Source: Actinomadura rudentiformis (lineage in GTDB: Bacteria; Actinomycetota; Actinomycetes; Streptosporangiales; Streptosporangiaceae). Taken from it: DNA of 64,000 nt. A model generated the notes under the pieces. That model was given only the letters and a program-made list of their open reading frames with translations. It did no database searches and was not told where the DNA came from. The position numbers and the translations under genes were made by a program. This document shows positions 51,081 through 61,200 of the stretch, piece by piece. The stretch lies in NCBI RefSeq assembly GCF_008923185.1, contig NZ_WBMT01000030.1:1-64000 (forward strand). The letters are read 5' to 3'. The stretch's first letter is position 1. Every line of letters starts with the position of its first letter.

Positions 51081-52661
51081 TTAGGCGTGGATGAGGGTGA
51101 CGGTCCGGCCGCTGGGTGAGGTGGCGGTGTCGATGCCGGTGCGGGCGGTGATCGGTGGGGCATCGGTGCGGCGGTCGAAGACGAGCAGGGTGCCGGTGTC
51201 CAGGCCGAGCCGGCCCAGGTAGGCGTCGAGTTGCTCCAGGCCGGGCTTGATCTGGTCGCCGGAGACGTCGCTGCGGACCTTCAGTTCGAACGCCGACCAC
51301 TGGATCGCCGGCTGTCCGGTTTCGTCGGTATAGGGCTTGCGGATGGTCAGGTCCAGCCGCTTCTTGCCGAGGGCGTACTCGCGGTCGATGTGGCCGCCTC
51401 CGTTGACCACGCGCTGCAGGAACGCCATGAAGATCAGATGGCAGGCCGCCTCGTGGTAGGTGCGGTCGGTGTCGATGATCTCCCCGTTGGCCTTCCACCA
51501 GGCCGTGAACTCGTTCAGCAGGCGGGCGATGTCCAGGCGGCCGTCCGGCAGCAGGAAGGCCTGCGGATCGGCCTGGATGTTGATCTCCAGGAGCTGGGTC
51601 AGTGCGCGCACCACTGTCTCTTGGTAGATCGGGTTGGCGATCTGGACCGTCCTGGTCCGGGCGATCAGACCGAGGTCGCGAACGTAGGCCAGGTCGTCGT
51701 TGTACACCACGTCGCCCGGCGCCGTACCCCCGATGATCATCGGTTCGATGATCCGCCGCACCCGGGGTTCGGAGAGCCGGGCGACCAGCGAGTCCAGGTG
51801 GGTGGCGCGCTGGACGATGAGCCGTTCGACGGCCTGTTCCATCAGCGAGTCGGTGATCGGCTGCTCGACCGGGATGCTCATCTCCTCGATGATGTCGCGG
51901 GCCAGCGCGTTGAGCAGCCACGGCTGCCCCTGGCTGGCCTCGAAGGCCCGCTGGATCGCGTAGCCGGTGAACGCCTGCCCGGTCGCCTCGGTGTGCTGCC
52001 CGTACAGCTCGGCGACCTCCTCCAGGCCGAAGTCCCCGATCCGCATCGACTCAACGCTGATGTTGAACGGGCTCTGCGTGCCCAGCCGGGTCGGGTCGCC
52101 TCCCGAGGCGGCCTTGTAGTCCCGGACGTTGCGCATCCCGCACAGCACCACCGAGTGCGGGAACGGCGTGTCGATGGAGGTCGCGCCGTCACGCAACTGC
52201 CGCAGCACGGACACCAGTGCCGGACCGGCCAGCGCGTCGATCTCGTCGAACAACAGCACCAGCGGTCGGGAACTCTTTCGTGCCCAGGCCCGCAGCGCGG
52301 CGAACACCATCCCGAGCGGGCTCGCCTCCGGCCATCGCCCGGGCGGCCGGCAGTCTGTCGTCAGCCCCTGGTCCTCCGCCGCGTAGTGCATCCCCTCCAG
52401 GATCGCTTCCTGCGCCGAGGCCAAGTCCTCCACCCCGGCCGCCCTCTCACACGACACCCGGACCGCGGCGTAGCGGCCAGTGCCGTTCAGCTCGTGGGCC
52501 AGCGCTCGCAGCGCGGTGGTCTTGCCGGTCTGGCGTGGCGCGTGCACCACGAAGTATTTGCCCTGCTCTGCCAGCCGGAGCGCGTTGGGGAGCCGGGCCA
52601 GGGGGTCGAGCATGTAATCCCGACCCGGAACACAGGGGCCCGCCGTGTTGAAAGCCTTCAC
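51081..52661 (-). CDS. AAA ATPase with C-terminal PD-(D/E)XK nuclease-like domain
   Basis: About 526 residues. The N-terminal ATPase has Walker A HAPRQTGKTTALRAL, Walker B LVLLFDEIDAL and sensor-like SVVLCGMRNVRDY. A winged-helix-like middle follows. The C-terminus carries GKKRLDLTI and FELKVRSD, the D-(x)n-ExK pattern of PD-(D/E)XK nucleases. This layout matches the AAA/DUF1703-type proteins found across bacteria and archaea, of unknown role; mobile-element or defence functions have been proposed for the group. The GTG at 52661 has AGGA 8 nt upstream and is preferred over the GTG at 52682. It follows the conservon on the same strand after 100 bp. Confidence 0.88.
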   Translation of the reverse strand: MKAFNTAGPCVPGRDYMLDPLARLPNALRLAEQGKYFVVHAPRQTGKTTALRALAHELNGTGRYAAVRVSCERAAGVEDLASAQEAILEGMHYAAEDQGLTTDCRPPGRWPEASPLGMVFAALRAWARKSSRPLVLLFDEIDALAGPALVSVLRQLRDGATSIDTPFPHSVVLCGMRNVRDYKAASGGDPTRLGTQSPFNISVESMRIGDFGLEEVAELYGQHTEATGQAFTGYAIQRAFEASQGQPWLLNALARDIIEEMSIPVEQPITDSLMEQAVERLIVQRATHLDSLVARLSEPRVRRIIEPMIIGGTAPGDVVYNDDLAYVRDLGLIARTRTVQIANPIYQETVVRALTQLLEINIQADPQAFLLPDGRLDIARLLNEFTAWWKANGEIIDTDRTYHEAACHLIFMAFLQRVVNGGGHIDREYALGKKRLDLTIRKPYTDETGQPAIQWSAFELKVRSDVSGDQIKPGLEQLDAYLGRLGLDTGTLLVFDRRTDAPPITARTGIDTATSPSGRTVTLIHA

Positions 52662-52761
52662 CCTACGTATCCTAATGGTCACGACTTGCGCCGATCCCAG
52701 TTTCTACCCGGTGGAGCGGGCGAAGAATCGTGTGCTGCCGTGGGGGCCGCAGGGTGCGGGA

Positions 52762-53355
52762 TCAGGTTGTTACGGCTGCTTCGGCTCGGGACAGGGCGAG
52801 TTGGAGTACGGCTAGGAGGGCGTCTCGGACTGAGCCTGTTTTGCGGGCGTCGAAGACGATGAGCGGTACGTGCTCGGCCATGTCGAGGGCCCACCGAACC
52901 TCGTCCAGGTCGTGTTCGATCGTTCCGTCGAAGGCGTTGATCGCGACCACGAACGGGATGTCCTTGTACTCGAAGTAGTCCACCGCCGCGTAGCAGTCGT
53001 CCAGGCGGCGGGTGTCGACGATCACCAGGCCGCCGAGGGCGCCCTCGACCAGGTCGTCCCACATGAAGCCGAACCGTTCCTGGCCCGGGGTGCCGAACAG
53101 GTAGAGCTTCAGCGTCGGGTCGATGGTGAGGCAGCCGAAGTCCATGGCGACCGTGGTCGTGGTCTTGGCGGGAGTGTGCGTGAGATCGTCCACGCCTGCC
53201 GCGACCTCGGTGATCGCGGCCTCCGTGGTGAGCGGTCGGATCTCGGAGATCGAGGCCACGGCCGTGGTCTTGCCGACTCCGAAGCCGCCGGCGATGACCA
53301 GCTTGACCGGGAGCGGCGGCCGTTCGGTTTCAGTCGGGGACGGCACGGAGACCAT
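52762..53355 (-). CDS. cvnD: Conservon small GTP-binding protein CvnD
   Basis: A 197-residue Ras-like GTPase. It has the P-loop GGFGVGKTTAVASI, a switch region ending in TTTTVAMDFG, FGTPGQERFGFMWD as the G3 motif and VVAINAFDG in place of the usual NKxD. These are typical of the conservon D protein, which pairs with the roadblock CvnB and sensor CvnA in membrane-associated signalling units that affect development and antibiotic production in Streptomyces. The ATG lies 26 nt inside cvnC. It is the last gene of the conservon. Confidence 0.95.
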   Translation of the reverse strand: MVSVPSPTETERPPLPVKLVIAGGFGVGKTTAVASISEIRPLTTEAAITEVAAGVDDLTHTPAKTTTTVAMDFGCLTIDPTLKLYLFGTPGQERFGFMWDDLVEGALGGLVIVDTRRLDDCYAAVDYFEYKDIPFVVAINAFDGTIEHDLDEVRWALDMAEHVPLIVFDARKTGSVRDALLAVLQLALSRAEAAVTT

Positions 53356-53728
53356 CGATGATCCTTCGCAGTACGGAGACGTCGTGGGTGGCCCTGATGT
53401 CGGGCACGTAGATGGCCAGGTACTCGGCGGCGCACAGATCCTCGGCCAGCACGCGGATCACGTTGAGGTGCAGCCGCAGCCCGGCGGCGAGTTCCGCCAC
53501 CGACTGCGGCGACCTGCAGGCGGCGACGATGTCGTGGTGTTCGAAGGTGAGCGAGTTGAGAACGGAGAGTCCCGTCGGAGTCGACACCACCTGGGTCTCG
53601 AGGGGGAGCGGCGGCGCGGTGCCGCCCCCCGACACCCGGCCCGCGGTCAGCAGGAACGGCCTGATCGCGGGTGCGCGGCCGACCGGCCCCGCCTCTGCTT
53701 CGTGTGATGCCGGTTCATCGGCGGCCAT
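53330..53728 (-). CDS. cvnC: Conservon DUF742 protein CvnC
   Basis: A 132-residue DUF742 protein. It contains AIRPFLLTAGRVSGG near the N-terminus, LEHHD-like FEHHDIVAAC and RLHLNVIRVLAEDL, a winged-helix-like segment conserved in CvnC. Function in the complex is not well defined. The ATG at 53728 follows GGAGGAGG; a GTG directly before it is the alternative. It overlaps cvnD by 26 nt and lies 25 nt after cvnB. Confidence 0.93.
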   Translation of the reverse strand: MAADEPASHEAEAGPVGRAPAIRPFLLTAGRVSGGGTAPPLPLETQVVSTPTGLSVLNSLTFEHHDIVAACRSPQSVAELAAGLRLHLNVIRVLAEDLCAAEYLAIYVPDIRATHDVSVLRRIIDGLRAVPD

Positions 53729-53753
53729 CACGATCCCCTCCTCCGTGCCTGGA

Positions 53754-54218
53754 TCAGCTCGCGCCGACGCTGTTCTTCAGCTCCAGCACCAGTTGGGGGG
53801 TGAGCGCGGCCCCGGCGCGGTTGCCGAAGAGCGCCATCTCGTAGGCGATGTTGCCCAGCTTCGCCTCCTTCGAGGCAACGACGCCGAGGACGGCGCCGTT
53901 GCCGATGGCCGACACCAGGACGTGGCCGCCCTCCAGGTCGATGATGACCTTGTTGAGGGCGCCCAGGCCGTAGTTGCCGGAGGCGCCTGAGGCGAGACTG
54001 ATGATGCCGGACACGATCGCGGCGAGCCGATCGGAGTCGGCCTGGTCGCGCAGCTGGGAGACCGCGATCAGCAGGCCGTCGGACGAGACCGCGATGGCGT
54101 CGACGACACCGGCGGTCTCGGTGGCGAACTGCTTGAGCAGCCAGGTGAAGTCCGTTGCGGCGGCCCGCAGGTCGCGTTCCGCCCACTCGGGCCTGCCTTC
54201 ACCGGTCGACGTGGTCAC
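53754..54218 (-). CDS. cvnB: Conservon roadblock/LC7 protein CvnB
   Basis: A 154-residue roadblock/LC7-domain protein (FTWLLKQFATETAGVVDAIA, SSDGLLIAVS, GHVLVSAIGNGAVLGVVA). Roadblock proteins act as GTPase-activating or scaffolding partners of MglA/CvnD-type GTPases. The GTG at 54218 has AAGGAG upstream and overlaps the end of cvnA by 20 nt, which indicates coupling. Confidence 0.94.
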   Translation of the reverse strand: MTTSTGEGRPEWAERDLRAAATDFTWLLKQFATETAGVVDAIAVSSDGLLIAVSQLRDQADSDRLAAIVSGIISLASGASGNYGLGALNKVIIDLEGGHVLVSAIGNGAVLGVVASKEAKLGNIAYEMALFGNRAGAALTPQLVLELKNSVGAS

Positions 54219-56667
54219 TGCCCGACTCCTTCCTTGGGTCCTGGTGTGGCGATGGTGCCGGTTGTGGTGATGGTGCCGGTTCCGCCTGAGGAAGGGAGCT
54301 GTCCTGCTCTGCCTGGCGTACGGCGGCCTCGAACTCTTCGAGTTCCGAGCGGACCGCGTCGGCGTCGACGGGCCGGCGCACGTCCGCGATCCCGCCGTCG
54401 GCCGGTGGTGTGGTCATGGAGAGAGTCGCGCCCCGTACACGCCGCCGCAACGGCCGGGGGCCCTGTTGCGGTTCGGGCGGGGTGGCGGTCTGCTCCGCGC
54501 CGGTACGGGTCCGGACGCGCCGGGGGAGGCCGCCCTCCGGCGGTTGCCGTTCGGCGTCGGGGGCCGGGGCCGGTACGGGCAGGAGCGCGGGCTCGGCGGC
54601 CGGCCGCTCGGGCCTGGACGAGAGCGCCGTCACGGTCCCGGTCGGTCCCGTGGTCTGGGACGGCGTGGGGTCTGCGGGGTTCATGGTCAGCAGCAGCGCG
54701 GAGGGGACCCAGACGGTGCTGGTGACACCGCCGCCCGGCGTGCGGCTCAGGGTGACCCGGATGCCCCAGCGCCGGGCGAGGGTGCCGATGACGAAGAGGC
54801 CGAGCACCTTGGTCGGTACGAGGTCGAGCCGTTCGCGGCGGATCAGCCGGGCGTTCTCCTCGGCGAGGCGTTCCGCGCTCATGCCGAGGCCGTGGTCGAT
54901 GACCTCGATCAGCGCGCCGCCGTCCGAGGTGACGTCGGTGCCGGGCCGGACGACCACCTCGACGGGCGCGTGGGACGGGGAGAACGTGACCGCGTTGTCC
55001 AGCAGTTCGGCGAGCATCAGCGTCAGGTCGCCGATGATGTCGGGTGCGATGGTGACCTCGGTCTCGGACCGCAGGGACACCCGCTGGTATCCCTCGATCT
55101 GGCCGAGGGCCGTCCGGATGACGTTGGCCATGGTGGTCGGCTGGGCGTCGACGCCGGCCTCGCGGATCCCGGCGAGCAGCATCAGGCTGTCGGCGTTGCG
55201 CTGGAGGCGCACGGAGATGTGGTCGATGCGGTAGAGCTGCTCAAGGACATCAGGGTCGGTCTCCTCGCGTTCGACGGCGTCGATCAGGAGGAGCTGGCGT
55301 GAGGTCAGGTTGCTGACTCTGCGCCCGACGTTGCCGAACATCTCGGCGACGTTGCGGCGGCTCAGCACCTGCCGCTCCAGCAGCTGGGCGGCGGTGACCT
55401 GCACCTGGTTGAACGCCTCGGCCAGCCTGCCGATCTCGTCGCGGACCGGGACCGGGATCGCCCGCGGCCGCAGCGGGGAGCTGTCGGCCGACTCGTCGTC
55501 GGAGATCCGGGCGAGTTCCTCGCCCGCCACGTCGACCACCTGCTGGGCGGTGTCGGTCAGGGTCGCCAGGGGGCGTACGACCGAGCGCCGGACCAGGATG
55601 CAGAAGGTCAGCCAAGCGGCGAAGCCGAGCAGGGCCAGGCCGAGCATGACCGCCGCCTTGCGGAGTGCGTTCTGGGAGACGGCGTCGGCCTCGGCGGCGA
55701 TGTCCCCGATCAGCGACCGCGTGATGTGGAGGCGGGACTGGGCCATCTGTGTCCCGGCGGCGAGCGACTTGGCCAGCTGCTGCGGCGTCTGGCCCTGCAG
55801 AGAACTCGGATCGATCTGGAGCTCCGCGAACTGGGCCTCGATGCCGTTCTGCTCGGCACTGCGCTCGATGCCGTCCATCCGCAAGGCCTGTTCCGGGGTG
55901 GCGATCCTGCCGAACCGGTCCGCCTGGTGGTCGTAGAGCCTGTGGGCGCCGACCGCGCGGGTGAACTCGGTGATGGCGTTGGCGTCACGCGTCTGAGCTG
56001 AGAACACGCCGCTCTCGAACGCGGCGTGGGCGGCGTCGGCGCGCAGCACCGCGTCGAGCAGGTCGACGACCGAGGAGGACGAGGTGCCGGAGAAGCGGCC
56101 GAGCCCGATGCCGTCGATCAGGTAGTCGACCGCGGAGGCGTACGCGGGGTCGATGTTGGCGGCGGGGACGTAGCTCCGCTCGAGCTTCTCGCGCAGGACG
56201 GACAGACCGCCGATGTACGAGAGCGCCTGTGCTTCCTCCCCGGCCAGACTCGAGCCGAACGCGGAACGCACGGCGGCGAGCTGCGCGTCGGTGTCCCTCT
56301 GCACACGGCGGTAGGCCGCGGACGACGGAGGGGCGACCCCGGGGCGGGCCGACTCGTACTGCACCGAGAGCAGGAGCGCCTGCCGGTGCTCGGCCTGCAC
56401 GTCGTTGATCAGCTTGGCGACCTGCTCGCTGTCGCGCACCAGCTCCGCGATGCGGCTGGCGGCCCGGGCCTGGTCCACCTGGCTGTTGACGCCGATGCCG
56501 AGGAGCACGCCGACGACCGCGATGGGCGCGACCACCAGGACGTTGAGCTTCCGCCGGAACGGCCATCGGTCGAGGACGGCGCCCATCCTCCGGCGGAACC
56601 GCGCCGAGGGGTGTGCATGCGCGGGCGGGTCGGGTGTGAGCTGCGGCTCCACTGTGTTCGCAGACAC
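54199..56667 (-). CDS. cvnA: Conservon sensor histidine kinase-like protein CvnA
   Basis: An 822-residue membrane sensor. Membrane helix 1 (LNVLVVAPIAVVGVLLGI, about 40-60) is followed by an extracytoplasmic nitrate/nitrite-sensor-like helical domain. Membrane helix 2 (VMLGLALLGFAAWLTFCIL, near 345) leads to a HAMP segment (RRSVVRPLATLTDTAQQV) and an ATPase domain with LLDNAVTFSPSHAPVEV and IDHGLGMS. The last 180 residues are Pro-rich and disordered. No clear H-box is seen, as in other conservon kinases, so phosphotransfer is uncertain. The GTG follows GAAGGAGG. It is the first gene of the operon and reads away from a 407-bp promoter region. Confidence 0.93.
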   Translation of the reverse strand: MSANTVEPQLTPDPPAHAHPSARFRRRMGAVLDRWPFRRKLNVLVVAPIAVVGVLLGIGVNSQVDQARAASRIAELVRDSEQVAKLINDVQAEHRQALLLSVQYESARPGVAPPSSAAYRRVQRDTDAQLAAVRSAFGSSLAGEEAQALSYIGGLSVLREKLERSYVPAANIDPAYASAVDYLIDGIGLGRFSGTSSSSVVDLLDAVLRADAAHAAFESGVFSAQTRDANAITEFTRAVGAHRLYDHQADRFGRIATPEQALRMDGIERSAEQNGIEAQFAELQIDPSSLQGQTPQQLAKSLAAGTQMAQSRLHITRSLIGDIAAEADAVSQNALRKAAVMLGLALLGFAAWLTFCILVRRSVVRPLATLTDTAQQVVDVAGEELARISDDESADSSPLRPRAIPVPVRDEIGRLAEAFNQVQVTAAQLLERQVLSRRNVAEMFGNVGRRVSNLTSRQLLLIDAVEREETDPDVLEQLYRIDHISVRLQRNADSLMLLAGIREAGVDAQPTTMANVIRTALGQIEGYQRVSLRSETEVTIAPDIIGDLTLMLAELLDNAVTFSPSHAPVEVVVRPGTDVTSDGGALIEVIDHGLGMSAERLAEENARLIRRERLDLVPTKVLGLFVIGTLARRWGIRVTLSRTPGGGVTSTVWVPSALLLTMNPADPTPSQTTGPTGTVTALSSRPERPAAEPALLPVPAPAPDAERQPPEGGLPRRVRTRTGAEQTATPPEPQQGPRPLRRRVRGATLSMTTPPADGGIADVRRPVDADAVRSELEEFEAAVRQAEQDSSLPQAEPAPSPQPAPSPHQDPRKESGSDHVDR

Positions 56668-57074
56668 CCGGGCCTCCTTCGATGTGCTCTCGAGCGGCGA
56701 CCGCGCCGTCGTTGCCGCCGGACCTGCGACGAACCGGGGACGGAGGTGACGTTGTCGCAGCTCATGCCCGGATAGGAGCGAACGGGATCGTGCGCCACAT
56801 GTCCGGACTGAGGTTGCAGGCTGCGTAGATTACCGTTTGCTCCATCCGTCACGTGGCTGTTCACGTGTTATGTCCCATCAAGAGTTGATTACGAATAGTT
56901 CGTGGATTATCTACTGACTGCAGTGTTTCGTCTGTTAGAACGCTCCGTCGCCGGGTCGATACCGACCGGTGATCTGCTGGCCCTTGACGGTACGCCGGAG
57001 CCATCGCTTGGATCGTCGGCGTCGTTCCCCCCTCATTCGCCCTCGTTTCCCCTCGTGCCTGCTAGGAGCCCGAT
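56668..57074. other. Divergent intergenic region between conservon and binding-protein gene (407 bp)
   Basis: No gene is supported. It holds the cvnA promoter (leftward) and that of the lipoprotein gene (rightward). The middle part (about 56820-56940) is visibly AT-richer than its surroundings, as expected for promoters. The 3' end has a pyrimidine-rich stretch of cctc repeats (57025-57060) just before the ATG, with no good SD except taggag at 57062-57067. Confidence 0.6.
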
Positions 57075-58220
57075 ATGCACCCTGCCCGCAGGGCGGCCCT
57101 GACGTCCGCCGCGCTCCTGGCCGTGGCCATCACCGCCGTCGCCGGCTGCGAGGGCTCAGCCACCACCGCGTCCCCCACCGCCGAATCCGCCGCGCCCGGC
57201 TGCCCCACCGTCCTCGCCAACGCCAAGCAGGCCGTCGAGAAGGCCGAAGACGTCAACGCCCCCTGGATCGGCCCCACCACCGGCCCCAAGGCCGTCCCCC
57301 GGAAGTCCATCGTCTACGTCGCCCAGACGATGACGAACCCCGGCGTCGCCGGTGTCGCCAAGGGCGCCCAGGAAGCCGCCAAGGTGATCGGCTGGGACCT
57401 CCGCACCATCGACGGACGCGGCACCCCCGCCGGCATCCGGGCCGCTTTCAGCCAGGCCATCGCCCTCAAGCCCGACGGCATCGTCATCGGCGGCTTCGAC
57501 CCCACGTCGGCACCCCAGCAGGTTCAGCGGGCCGGTGCCGCCGGCATCCCGCTGATCGGCTGGCACGCCGTCGCCACCCCCGGTCCCAGCAAGAACCCGA
57601 AGCTCTTCAGCAACATCACCACCAAGGTCGAAGAGGTCGCCAGGATCAGCGCGGACTGGATCATCGCCCGGTCCAACGGCCGCGCGGGCGTCGTCCTCTT
57701 CACCGACGCCTCGATCCCCTTCGCCAAGAAGAAGTCCGATCTGATCAGGGCGGAGCTCGCGACCTGCTCCGACGTGAAGGTGCTGCAATACGAGAGCATC
57801 CCCATCGCCGAATCCAACACCCGCACCATCCCGTCGGTCTCCTCACTTCTCACCCGCTTCGGCGACAGGTGGACCTACTCCGCCGCCATCAACGATCTGT
57901 ACTTCGACGACGCCGCCCCCGCCCTGCGCGCCGCGCGCAAGCAGGGTGGCGGCGCCCCGTTCAACATCGGCGCCGGTGACGGCGACCCGTCGGCCTTCCA
58001 GCGCATCAACGGCCGGCAGTACCAGGCCGCCACCGTGCCCGAGCCCCTGTCCGAACAGGGCTGGCAGATCATCGACGAGTTCAACCGCGCGTTCGCCGGC
58101 AAGCCTGCCAGCGGATACGTCGCCCCCGTCCACATCACCACCGCGGCCAACAGCGGCGGCGCACTGTCCTGGGACACCGAGGGCTACCGCACGGCTTACC
58201 GCAAGATCTGGAACAAGTAA
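57075..58220 (+). CDS. Sugar-type ABC substrate-binding lipoprotein (Peripla_BP_4 family)
   Basis: A 381-residue lipoprotein. The signal peptide ends in a lipobox AVAGCEG (Cys near 25). The mature protein has a type I binding-protein fold of the ribose/galactose group (SIVYVAQTMTNPGVAGVAKG, ALKPDGIVIGGFDP, AAGIPLIGWHAV). The ligand is unknown. No permease or ATPase gene accompanies it, so it either uses a transporter encoded elsewhere or is an orphan sensor. taggag precedes the ATG. A hairpin between it and the convergent glycosidase gene ends both transcripts. Confidence 0.88.
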   Translation: MHPARRAALTSAALLAVAITAVAGCEGSATTASPTAESAAPGCPTVLANAKQAVEKAEDVNAPWIGPTTGPKAVPRKSIVYVAQTMTNPGVAGVAKGAQEAAKVIGWDLRTIDGRGTPAGIRAAFSQAIALKPDGIVIGGFDPTSAPQQVQRAGAAGIPLIGWHAVATPGPSKNPKLFSNITTKVEEVARISADWIIARSNGRAGVVLFTDASIPFAKKKSDLIRAELATCSDVKVLQYESIPIAESNTRTIPSVSSLLTRFGDRWTYSAAINDLYFDDAAPALRAARKQGGGAPFNIGAGDGDPSAFQRINGRQYQAATVPEPLSEQGWQIIDEFNRAFAGKPASGYVAPVHITTAANSGGALSWDTEGYRTAYRKIWNK

Positions 58221-58243
58221 GAGACGGGAAACCGATCTGGAGA

Positions 58244-58282
58244 GGCGGTGCCGGGCATGCGGTCACGAAGCCCAGCACCGCC
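58244..58282. terminator. Convergent terminator between binding-protein and GH43 genes
   Basis: A 13-bp stem (58244-58256 with 58270-58282, one C-A mismatch) and a 13-nt loop lie between two converging stop codons. It can serve both strands. No long T-run follows. Confidence 0.7.
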
Positions 58283-58291
58283 ATTCGGGTT

Positions 58292-61200
58292 TCAGTCGGC
58301 GCGGTTGATACGGATGTCGCCGCCGGTCATGGCCGTGCCGGAGGGCAGGTCGTAGACGACCTCGCCGGTGACCGTGTTCCAGATCCTCATGGTGAGTGAG
58401 TTGATTCCGCCGGTGCCCGTTCTGCCGGTTACTGCCAGGCGGTACGTGTAGGCGCCGGCGGTGCCCTGGAGTTCGGCGCGACCACCGGTGACGACCAGCC
58501 AGTCGAACGTCTTGGACGACAGGTCGATCCCACCGGCCTTGAATGCGAACTTCATGTGGCCCTCAGGAGCGGTACGGCCGTCCTTGCGGTACTTCACCAG
58601 CAGGCTGAAGCGGGCCTTTCCAGTGAGCGCCGGGTTCTTCAGGTAGGCCCCGGCCGGGGAGGTGTACCAGCCGCTGCCCGACGGGTAGCCGGCCGACCGG
58701 TCGTACACGATCGTCTCCGGGGCGGTGGCGCGCGGCCGCCCGCCGTCGTCGTCGTCGACGGTCACCACGGGCCGGTAGATGCCCGCCTTGGCGTAGGTGT
58801 GCTTCGCGGTGCAGACCCCGTCGGCGACCTTGCCGTCGCCAACGGTCCCGTCCCGCCAGTCGACCTCGCAGGTGTGGGTGTCGGCGGAGCCCGCGTCGGT
58901 GAACGGCGCCCTCAGCGTTGTGACGGCGCCCGCCTTGACCGGCCGCCCTCCGGTGGAGACCGAAGTGATGTGCGGAAGGGCGTTGGCAACGGTGAGCCTC
59001 ACGGTGTCCGAGCTCTTGCCCACCGTCAGGGTGAGGGTGAACGTGCCGTCGTCGGCGCAGGTGACCGTCGTCGCTGGAGCGTTCTTGTCGGCGAACGAGC
59101 ATGGCGCGCCGGTCGACCAGGTGCCGGTTCCGGAACCCGTGACCCGTCCCGCGAGCGCGATCTTCGCGCCCTCGGCCCCGGACAGGTCGGGGCCCGCGTG
59201 GGCGACGCCCACCGGTGCCACCGACTCCAGCGTCGGGACCACCTTCTTGATCGTGCCGTCGGCGTTGAACTCCAGGCGGTCGATGGTCGTCTCCCGGTGG
59301 GTGCCGTCGCCGCCCGGGATCGCGAAGCGGTGGTAGACGATGTACCAGTCGTCCGATCCCGGAACCTGGACCGCCGAGTTGTGGCCGGGACCCTTGATCC
59401 CGAGCGCGAGGTCCTTGCTGAGGATGACGTCCTGCCTGGTCCAGGGGCCGAGCGGCGACGTCGAGGTGGCGTAGGCGACCTGGTAGTCCTCGCTGCGGGT
59501 GTCGTTCTGGGACCACATCCAGTAGTAGACGCCGTCGCGCTTGAAGACGAACGAGCCCTCGTTGTAGCCGGACGGCTTGTACGTCTTCAGCTTCGCGGCG
59601 TCGAAGGAGACCATGTCGGCGTTCAGCGGCACCTGGTACCCGTTGCCGTTGCCCCAGTACAGGTAGGACGTGCCGTCATCGTCGGTGAAGACGGCCGGAT
59701 CGATCATCTGGCCGCTGTACGTCCCGGCCGGGACGAGCGGCTTGCCGAGAGCGTCGGTGAACGGCCCCGTCGGGGAGTCGGAGACCGCGACGCCGAGGCT
59801 CTTGGGCCCGCCCGCCGGACCGCCGGAGAAATAGAAGTAGTACTTGCCGCTCTTCTCCGCGATCCCGGGTGCCCAGGCGCTGTCGTCGGCCCAGCTCACA
59901 TCGGGCCCGAGGTCGAGGATCACGCCGTGGTCGGTCCAGTTGACCAGGTCCTTGGAGGAGTAGGCCTTGTACTGGGTGCCGCTCCAGCCTGGGAACCCGT
60001 CGGTGGTCGGATAAAGGTAGAAGGTGTCGCCGAAGACCGCGATGTTGGGGTCGGCGTTGAGGCCCGCGGGCAGCGGGCTGTTCATGACGCGCGCCTCGAT
60101 GGTGACCTTGCGGGTGGCGCCGTCGGATCCGGTGACGGTGTAGCTGACGGGCCGGGACAGGTCCTGGGCCGAGCCGGAGGCGGGGCTCACCGTCGCGCCC
60201 TTCGCCAGGGTGAGGACGGGTGCGAGACGTGTCAGGTCGGTGCCCGGCTTGACCGGCAGGACGACCCGGTCACCGGTGGTCACGGCGGGCGCCTTGAGCT
60301 CCGGCACGCTGACGTCGGCCACACCGGTGGTGTTCCCCGCCAGGGTGAGGAGCTCCGATGGAGCCAGGGCCCGGCTGTAGATGCGGAAGTCGTCGACCTC
60401 ACCCGCGAAGTACGGGTCCGCCTCGTACAGCGACTTGCCGATGTGGCCGCCGGCGGAGGCGGTCGGGCTGTACAGGTCGGACGGCTTGACGGTGACGTTG
60501 GTGGCCTTGGCCACGGCGACGCCGTCGAGGTAGAGGGTCGCCGTCTTGGCTGCGGAGTCGATGGTGACGGCCACGTGCTTCCACTCGCCGCCGGGCAGTG
60601 CCGTGGAGGCCGCCGCGCCCGACTCCGCCTGCCAGCCGCCCGTCGTGATCGCCGTCCTGAGCGCCCTGCTGCCGCTGGACGGCGTCATGAACAAGTACTT
60701 GTTGCTGTCAGGACCCAGGCCGAACAGCCACTGGTTGACGGTGCTGGAGGACGTCCACTTCACCCATGACGCGACCGTGACGTTGTTGAGGCCGTTGAGG
60801 ACACCACGGGGAAGGGAGACGTACGGCGCGGTGGTCGAGCCGCCGGGGCCGCCCGCCATCTTGAACGAGTCGCCGTGGACGCCCTTGCCCCAGGCGGGCG
60901 TCCGGACATAGGCGCCGTTGTTGCCGTTGCCGGTCACGTCGTACGCGGTGTTGCCGGCGCCCTCGTCGAACTCATAGCGCAGCACCATGTCGTCCGGGGT
61001 GCCCGGCTCGTACGGGTTGTACGCCGCCAGCAGCCGGTCGTACTCGGCCTGGGTGACCGGAAGCACGGTGCCGTGGCGCGGCCGGGACGGCAGCGAGTAG
61101 TTCGTCGAGGCCGTCCACTTGCCCGAGGCCAGGTCGGTCGTCTCGAACGGGATGTAGCCGCGGCCGCCGAACTCGTCGATGAACAGGTACCACTTGTCCT

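Noticed and set aside
49874..52661. Defence island around the AAA-nuclease and DUF6461-like genes
   Set aside because: The two genes are convergent and unlinked in transcription, and no recognised defence gene is present. The evidence is too thin.
57075..58220. Complete sugar ABC transporter operon
   Set aside because: Only the binding lipoprotein is present; no permease or ATPase frame is found next to it.
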